NCBI RefSeq assembly: GCF_001548235.1
Contig: NZ_AP014938.1
Location: forward strand, 868,001 to 932,000
DNA from: Rothia mucilaginosa
GTDB taxonomy: Bacteria; Actinomycetota; Actinomycetes; Actinomycetales; Micrococcaceae
Reading direction: 5' to 3'
DNA: 64,000 nt
Shown: one piece after another, positions 59,305 to 64,000 of the stretch
Numbering within the stretch: the first letter of the stretch is position 1
Layout of the letters: every line of letters starts with the position of its first letter
Made by a program: the position numbers and the translations under genes
The notes under the pieces: model-generated
Told to the model about the DNA's origin: nothing
Databases searched by the model: none
The model's input: only the letters and a program-made list of their open reading frames with translations

Positions 59305-59378
59305 GCCTATGGGCTAATCAGCCAGAAGGTTAACTCGGTGCGAGGCTCGGGTAAAGACCAGGCGACCATTCACCGGCG
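59305..59378 (-). repeat. Shared intergenic element, copy 3
   Basis: On the minus strand this resembles the element at 42466-42542 over about 70 bases. It lies upstream of the orphan Rhs cassette and just past the terminator of the 59474-60343 gene. It is the only noncoding sequence I find shared between the two clusters. Confidence 0.6.
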
Positions 59379-59420
59379 GGTGATGGTGGCACTCAGATAA
59401 GCTGCCGCTGGTACGCAGAA

Positions 59421-59460
59421 AGCCCTTGGGTTGAGAGGAAATCTCTCAAGCCCAAGGGCT
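59421..59460 (-). terminator. Terminator of the long Rhs and family B unit
   Basis: A stem of about 17 bp (agcccttggg, ttgagag and complements) after the stop at 59474, with TTTCT following on the minus strand. Confidence 0.9.
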
Positions 59461-59473
59461 TCTTACATTCTAT

Positions 59474-60343
59474 TTAGCCGGCTACAGGTTCAGCCTCCGG
59501 GTCCTCCTCAGCCTCCTTCTCAGGGATAGCGATACCCACAGTGACATACTTCTTCACCGACCACGCATTCATCGCCACCGACGCCGCAAAGAACAACGCA
59601 GGCAGCAACTCCAGGCGGACCAGCGAATAACCCACGTACCCGAGCGCAATACACGCGGCCAGGCCAGCCACGCCAATGCACACGACACGCAGGGTACGGT
59701 ACCCCTCCGACCCCTCCTCAAGGCGGGTGCCTTGCAGGTAGAAGAGGCCTTCACGCACAATACGCAGGAACCCCGGGGTTAGGAAGAGTGCAACCGCCAG
59801 AGCTGCCGGATCGTAGCCGGAGGTCATGAAACTGGTCAGGGGAACCATGAGGCATAGAACCGTGAAAATAGCCGCTGATATAACGCCCGCACGGGTTGAG
59901 TATCTGTTCATCTGTTCCATGCGTTGCAGGTCGGGAATATCGTCGTTAGGCTCAGTAGGCTGAGCAAAGAAGAAAACGATGAACAACCCTCCAACAAGGT
60001 ACCAGGAAGCAAAGTTCGTCTCCGGTGACCAGAATCCTTGAATTTCACTATGAAGTACCCCGAAAGCGGTCAGAGCCGTCAAGATAATCAAACCTGCCAG
60101 GCTGATAGAAAAAATAACTTGGCAGAAAAGATGGAAGGGACCGCCATTGGCTTTACCTACGACGCTTTCATCGTGCGCGGCGTCCATAGCTATGACAGTG
60201 ATGGGACCGGCAATGAAAAACAGTGCACCCCACGGCCAGGGTCCAAAAATACATAACACCAATGACACAAGGGCCAGGAATCCCAGGGCAAACCAAAGAT
60301 ATATAACCCATAAGATACCTAAAACCTTGGAGAAAGTACTCAT
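59474..60343 (-). CDS. Multi-pass membrane protein behind the long Rhs gene, family B copy 2 (candidate immunity)
   Basis: A 289-residue protein with about eight membrane helices; the central loop has N-D-D-I-P-D-L-Q-R-M-E-Q-M-N-R-Y and the tail K-Y-V-T-V-G-I-A-I-P-E-K-E-A-E-E-D-P-E-A-E-P. Both match the protein at 43671-44573. It starts 17 bases after the Rhs stop with AAGG 8 bases before its ATG, so it is in the same transcript and in the position of an immunity gene. A membrane protein would suit a tip that acts on the membrane. Family not recognised; immunity is inferred. Confidence 0.85.
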   Translation of the reverse strand: MSTFSKVLGILWVIYLWFALGFLALVSLVLCIFGPWPWGALFFIAGPITVIAMDAAHDESVVGKANGGPFHLFCQVIFSISLAGLIILTALTAFGVLHSEIQGFWSPETNFASWYLVGGLFIVFFFAQPTEPNDDIPDLQRMEQMNRYSTRAGVISAAIFTVLCLMVPLTSFMTSGYDPAALAVALFLTPGFLRIVREGLFYLQGTRLEEGSEGYRTLRVVCIGVAGLAACIALGYVGYSLVRLELLPALFFAASVAMNAWSVKKYVTVGIAIPEKEAEEDPEAEPVAG

Positions 60344-60360
60344 CTTACTACCTTATCAAT

Positions 60361-63300
60361 CTATTTCTTGTGGATGTTACGCCATACATCCTCAGCAGTA
60401 TGCATCGTCGATGTTGCTACAGAAGACGCACCAGCAACAAGACCACCCACAGCATAATTAACTGCAAACTTAATAGGTTGCATAGTAGTCACCTGCGACA
60501 CAGCTAGATTATGCCACCAACCACGAGAGACAAACATTGTATGTTCGCCGGGAGCCATGAATCGTGCAACCTGCTTCGACATAAACTCCTTAGCCTCTCG
60601 CGCAGGAGCCATCATAGCAACATCATCAGCCACCCCTGAAGTGCCCTTCAAACCTGCCAGAGGCTTGTAATCAACAGGCTTACGAATCAGATTATTCGCC
60701 CATTTCCAATCAGTGATTTTGGCAACGGGACCAGTAGCCCAATTAGGCTTCGTAACCACGCCAGCAGCCTGCTTAGCACCAGCCAAAATACGACCACCAA
60801 TACCGCCGGTAATGCCACCAACTACGGCACCAATCGCCGCATCTTTCAGCACCTCCCCCGTGTCCACAGACCCCTTCTGTGCCTTTTGGGTAATCATAGA
60901 CATACCAGCGCTAGAAACTGCCCCCGATAGAGCACCTACCAGAACCATAGTTAGAGGCCCACCAGCAACAGATAGAGCACCCAAGCCTATTCCAGCAATG
61001 ACCATCGCACCACCAGCCAAGTACTCCCAGTTTTCCCCGACCCACTTCTTAGTCTTGTCCCAACCGACCTTAACAGCTGTTGTTGCTTTATTCCATAGGT
61101 CCTTTGCAGAGTTAGTAGCAGCCTGATACAACTTCTTACCTTGATTCCACAAAGTTACTGCACCATTAGCAACATTTGTTGCCGTCCTCTTGACCCAACC
61201 GGTAATACCAGAAGAGCCCTTCTGCTCACGATACTTCTCAAAGTCCTCCACCGACACCGGCGACAAACCCCACGGATCCACCAAAGAAACCGGGTTACCA
61301 CCCACCAGCGAGAACGGATCAGCACCCCAACCAGCACCCACCGGTGCGCTCAGGGGATCAGGTGCCGTAAAGCGAGCCACACGCGAATCCACCACGCGGG
61401 CACCAAGCACCTCAAAACCAGTAGAACCCAGCACCACACCCGAAGCCGCAGAAACACCAACCAGCGAATCCGGCAACACAGGCACACCACCAGCAGGAGC
61501 ACCCTGAGCAGAAGGCACAGCAGGGGCAGCAACACCCAAAGAAGCCCAACCATACGGATCCAGCAGACCGGCACCAGAACCGGCACCAGGCACCAACGAA
61601 CCCACAGAAGGCATCGACGAGCCAGCCACACCCAGCACACGCGGAACAAACGAATTCTCATCCCACACCAGCGGGTGCATCACCGAAGCAGCAAAACCAG
61701 CCACAGAACCAGCAGCGGCACCAGCACCGGTTGAGGGTACGCCAAACTCGGGTACACCAGCAGGCACACCACCGGCAGCAAGCACACGACCATCAGTAGA
61801 TGCACACAGCAGCGAGAAGGACACAGCAGAATCGTCAGCAGAACCCCACGAGGCCACCGAGTTCACAAACCCGGCCGCACCATAGGTCAGGGACGAGCCA
61901 GAACCATCCGAAGAAACCTGCAGAAGACGCGAATCGTTACCGTCATACGAGAACACGCTCGTCGAGACCGGCACCAAAGTGACGCCCTCAAGTTCCACAG
62001 ACTCCGGGCACTGCGGAAGCCACGCCTGAGCATCCTCAACAGCAGAGGCAAACTCAGCCGACTGGGAGTCGGTCTTCGCCTCATCCTGCACACTGTAGAG
62101 GCATACTGCACGAACACGGGCACCCTCATCAGTGACCAGCACCTTCACCCAAGCATTCTCAGGCTGAGCGCTATCAAAGTACTCAACACGCACCAGCGCA
62201 CCAGCAGCATCATAGGTCCAACGCAGAGTCTCGGTACCGCGAACGGCAGAAGAGAGCATCTGTGCGTCAGTGTAGGTGTACATGACCAGACCAGCGGGCG
62301 AATCCACACCGCTAATACGACCCAAATCATCACGAATAATCTCAGTGTGCAGAGCCTCAGAAGAGTCTGCCACAGCCGAGTCTGCCACAGCGGGCTGCTC
62401 GGTCACAGAGGTCATGTGCGCACCACGGTAACCAAACTCACGAACCCAGGTGCCTGCCAGGTCAGACACCTGTGCACGCACCAGCGCATCTACCGCGTTG
62501 TACTCGAAGGAAGACTCCACACGAGACTCAGAGGTAACGGCGGTTCCATCCAGACGGTACGCGGTAATGTCAGTCTGCTTGACCATGCGGCCAGCAGCAT
62601 CATACACATAAGCGCTCGACCCCAGGGGGTGCACAAACTCAGTGCGCAGACCATCAGCGTCGTAAGCGTAGGACAGCTCGTAGCCGCCGGTCTCGTCCAT
62701 GTAGGCTGTGCGGAAAGACTCCGGAATCTGAGCGCCAAATTCACGGCGCTGACGGACCAGACGGCCCAAACGGTCGTAGGACTCAACGGTCACCACGGGA
62801 GCACCAAACGCATCAACGCCCGCGTGATCATAAGTCGTCATCGTACGGCGCGCAGAATCACGCTCCATACGGTACAGCAGAGAACCATTCACCGAATGGG
62901 AACAGGGAACACCGTCACGGTCATAGCCGAAGGAATGTACAGCACCATTACCGTCAGTGCTGGTCAGCAGACGACCGGCAGCATCATAGGTAGAGGTAGT
63001 GCGCACACCCAGCGGATTGGTTACCGCCAGAACATTGCCCATCAGGTCATACTCGTAGCTGGTAATACGACCGGCAGGGTCCATCACGGAGGTAACGTTA
63101 CCCGCCTCGTCATAACGGTAGTGGGTCACGCCACCGGCACCATTAGTCACCGCAACCACCTGAGAAGCGGCGTCATAGGTGAACGAACGAGTACCCCACT
63201 TGTTATCGCGGATGCTCTTCACACGGCCACAAGAATCCCAGGTGTAGAACACCGGAGAAGCCACACCGGAACCGGTAATAGACAGCACACGACCGCACGC

Positions 63301-64000
63301 GTCATAGCGAACGCGTGCCTCAGAGCCGTCACCGTACACCTGGCGAATCAGACGGGAATCAGCGTCGTACTCGTAACGAGTCACAGACTGCTCAGCAGTA
63401 CCGGCAGCCTCATAGGTTGCAGCCAGTCGACCGCACACATCGTAGCTGTACTCGGTCACACGACCCGCAGGGGAAATCATGCGTACCATCTGGTTCGAGC
63501 CGTTGTACTCGTAGCGGCTCAGACCGCCCTCAGCGTCCAGAACCTGCACGGGGTTACCCGCGCCGTCATAAACCATCGTGGAGACAGTCGGGTCGTCAGC
63601 ATCGGTACTAACCTGCGGACCAGAATCCTCAGAGAGAACCTCGGTACGCACCGGGCGGCCCAGGTGGTCGCACGAGATACGCACGCGATCAACACCATCA
63701 TTGGTGGTGATGGTCTTGCGCGAGGAATCGACGGAGGTACGTACACTCACACCGGTCGGGTCAATCAACGCGGTCAGGGTGCTTGCGGCATCATACTCGC
63801 GAGTCCACACACCACCGGCGGGGTCAATGGTGCGGACCAGGCGCATCAAACCATCGTAGGCGTAGCTGAACTGCGCACCACCAGGCAGGGTAATGCGGTC
63901 AATATTGCCGTTCGTATCAAAGGAACGCTCCATACGGCGACCCAGCGGGTCAACCATTGCAACAACGTCACCGCTCGGACCATACTCGTACTCGGTGCGA
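60361..64000 (-). CDS. Rhs/YD-repeat protein with C-terminal toxin tip (5' end outside window)
   Basis: At least 1213 residues. The visible part begins with rows of YD repeats (Y-D-x-x-G-R-L, Y-E-Y-D-L-M-G-N, about fifteen units), then a core end D-P-L-S-A-P-V-G-A-G-W and N-P-V-S-L-V-D-P-W-G-L, the place where Rhs proteins are cut to release the tip. The tip of about 290 residues has an Ala/Lys/Trp stretch, G-E-N-W-E-Y-L-A-G-G-A-M-V-I-A-G, Gly-rich hydrophobic segments and an unknown end (M-F-V-S-R-G-W-W-H-N and N-I-H-K-K). I see no nuclease or deaminase motif. The frame continues past 64000. Confidence 0.93.
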   Translation of the reverse strand, partial: RTEYEYGPSGDVVAMVDPLGRRMERSFDTNGNIDRITLPGGAQFSYAYDGLMRLVRTIDPAGGVWTREYDAASTLTALIDPTGVSVRTSVDSSRKTITTNDGVDRVRISCDHLGRPVRTEVLSEDSGPQVSTDADDPTVSTMVYDGAGNPVQVLDAEGGLSRYEYNGSNQMVRMISPAGRVTEYSYDVCGRLAATYEAAGTAEQSVTRYEYDADSRLIRQVYGDGSEARVRYDACGRVLSITGSGVASPVFYTWDSCGRVKSIRDNKWGTRSFTYDAASQVVAVTNGAGGVTHYRYDEAGNVTSVMDPAGRITSYEYDLMGNVLAVTNPLGVRTTSTYDAAGRLLTSTDGNGAVHSFGYDRDGVPCSHSVNGSLLYRMERDSARRTMTTYDHAGVDAFGAPVVTVESYDRLGRLVRQRREFGAQIPESFRTAYMDETGGYELSYAYDADGLRTEFVHPLGSSAYVYDAAGRMVKQTDITAYRLDGTAVTSESRVESSFEYNAVDALVRAQVSDLAGTWVREFGYRGAHMTSVTEQPAVADSAVADSSEALHTEIIRDDLGRISGVDSPAGLVMYTYTDAQMLSSAVRGTETLRWTYDAAGALVRVEYFDSAQPENAWVKVLVTDEGARVRAVCLYSVQDEAKTDSQSAEFASAVEDAQAWLPQCPESVELEGVTLVPVSTSVFSYDGNDSRLLQVSSDGSGSSLTYGAAGFVNSVASWGSADDSAVSFSLLCASTDGRVLAAGGVPAGVPEFGVPSTGAGAAAGSVAGFAASVMHPLVWDENSFVPRVLGVAGSSMPSVGSLVPGAGSGAGLLDPYGWASLGVAAPAVPSAQGAPAGGVPVLPDSLVGVSAASGVVLGSTGFEVLGARVVDSRVARFTAPDPLSAPVGAGWGADPFSLVGGNPVSLVDPWGLSPVSVEDFEKYREQKGSSGITGWVKRTATNVANGAVTLWNQGKKLYQAATNSAKDLWNKATTAVKVGWDKTKKWVGENWEYLAGGAMVIAGIGLGALSVAGGPLTMVLVGALSGAVSSAGMSMITQKAQKGSVDTGEVLKDAAIGAVVGGITGGIGGRILAGAKQAAGVVTKPNWATGPVAKITDWKWANNLIRKPVDYKPLAGLKGTSGVADDVAMMAPAREAKEFMSKQVARFMAPGEHTMFVSRGWWHNLAVSQVTTMQPIKFAVNYAVGGLVAGASSVATSTMHTAEDVWRNIHKK
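61193..62821. repeat. Rhs core repeat, copy 1 (in the long gene)
   Basis: Partner of 57524-59152. It carries the last third of the Rhs core up to the beginning of the tip. Confidence 0.95.

Overview
The window looks like chromosome of a GC-rich actinobacterium of the Micrococcaceae, most likely Rothia (R. mucilaginosa or a close relative). This is inferred from the GC-rich coding style, TAnnnT promoters with candidate leaderless starts, actinobacterial families (GT87 mannosyltransferases, a DUF6318-type lipoprotein, a PPxGW-headed membrane protein), an exact actinobacterial parS core, and a copper nitrite reductase that suits an oral nitrate-reducing organism. No search was run, so the species is not proven. 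I saw no rRNA, tRNA, phage, transposase or CRISPR array.

Layout. 1-2.7 kb: two inverted, promoter-sharing lipoprotein genes around an AT-rich membrane gene, then a small membrane protein gene with a C13 tract upstream. 2.9-16.7 kb: housekeeping and envelope genes (M18 aminopeptidase; CPBP protease with parS inside its 3' end; PPxGW membrane protein; two overlapping GT87 genes; a membrane-cupredoxin-nitrite reductase fusion; a lytic transglycosylase; a P450). 17-25.8 kb: a lipoprotein behind a 54-aa YiiX-like fragment; a divergent RelE/YefM toxin-antitoxin pair between 117-119 bp direct repeats that copy the 3' end of the next gene, a sugar MFS transporter; an aldo/keto reductase; and two ABC exporters whose ATPase halves have been homogenised. 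26-38.8 kb: SAM-riboswitch-controlled metF then metE, a GlpT-type transporter, an M13 metallopeptidase, lacZ beside a truncated lactose-type symporter, and two Tat-type exported proteins.

39-64 kb is the most unusual part. A cluster at 39-44.6 kb holds tandem copies of small membrane protein families of unknown function. It is followed by four co-oriented genes at 44.9-56 kb: a coiled-coil lipoprotein, a membrane-anchored periplasmic-binding-like protein, an FHA/FtsK ATPase built like the type VII ATPase EssC, and a transmembrane Ser/Thr kinase. The right end is an Rhs/YD-repeat toxin locus on the minus strand: a long Rhs gene running off the edge, and downstream an orphan copy of its core end (about 1.63 kb, nearly identical) with a different C-terminal tip broken by a 23-bp duplication. 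Directly behind each tip lies a membrane protein gene in the position of an immunity gene, and both of those families have further members in the 39-44.6 kb cluster. Two intergenic regions of that cluster and the region upstream of the orphan also share a sequence element.

Working model (inference): Rhs toxins, their immunity genes, a reservoir of extra immunity genes, and possibly a minimal EssC-like export and signalling apparatus lie side by side, and the repeated Rhs core allows tip switching by homologous recombination.
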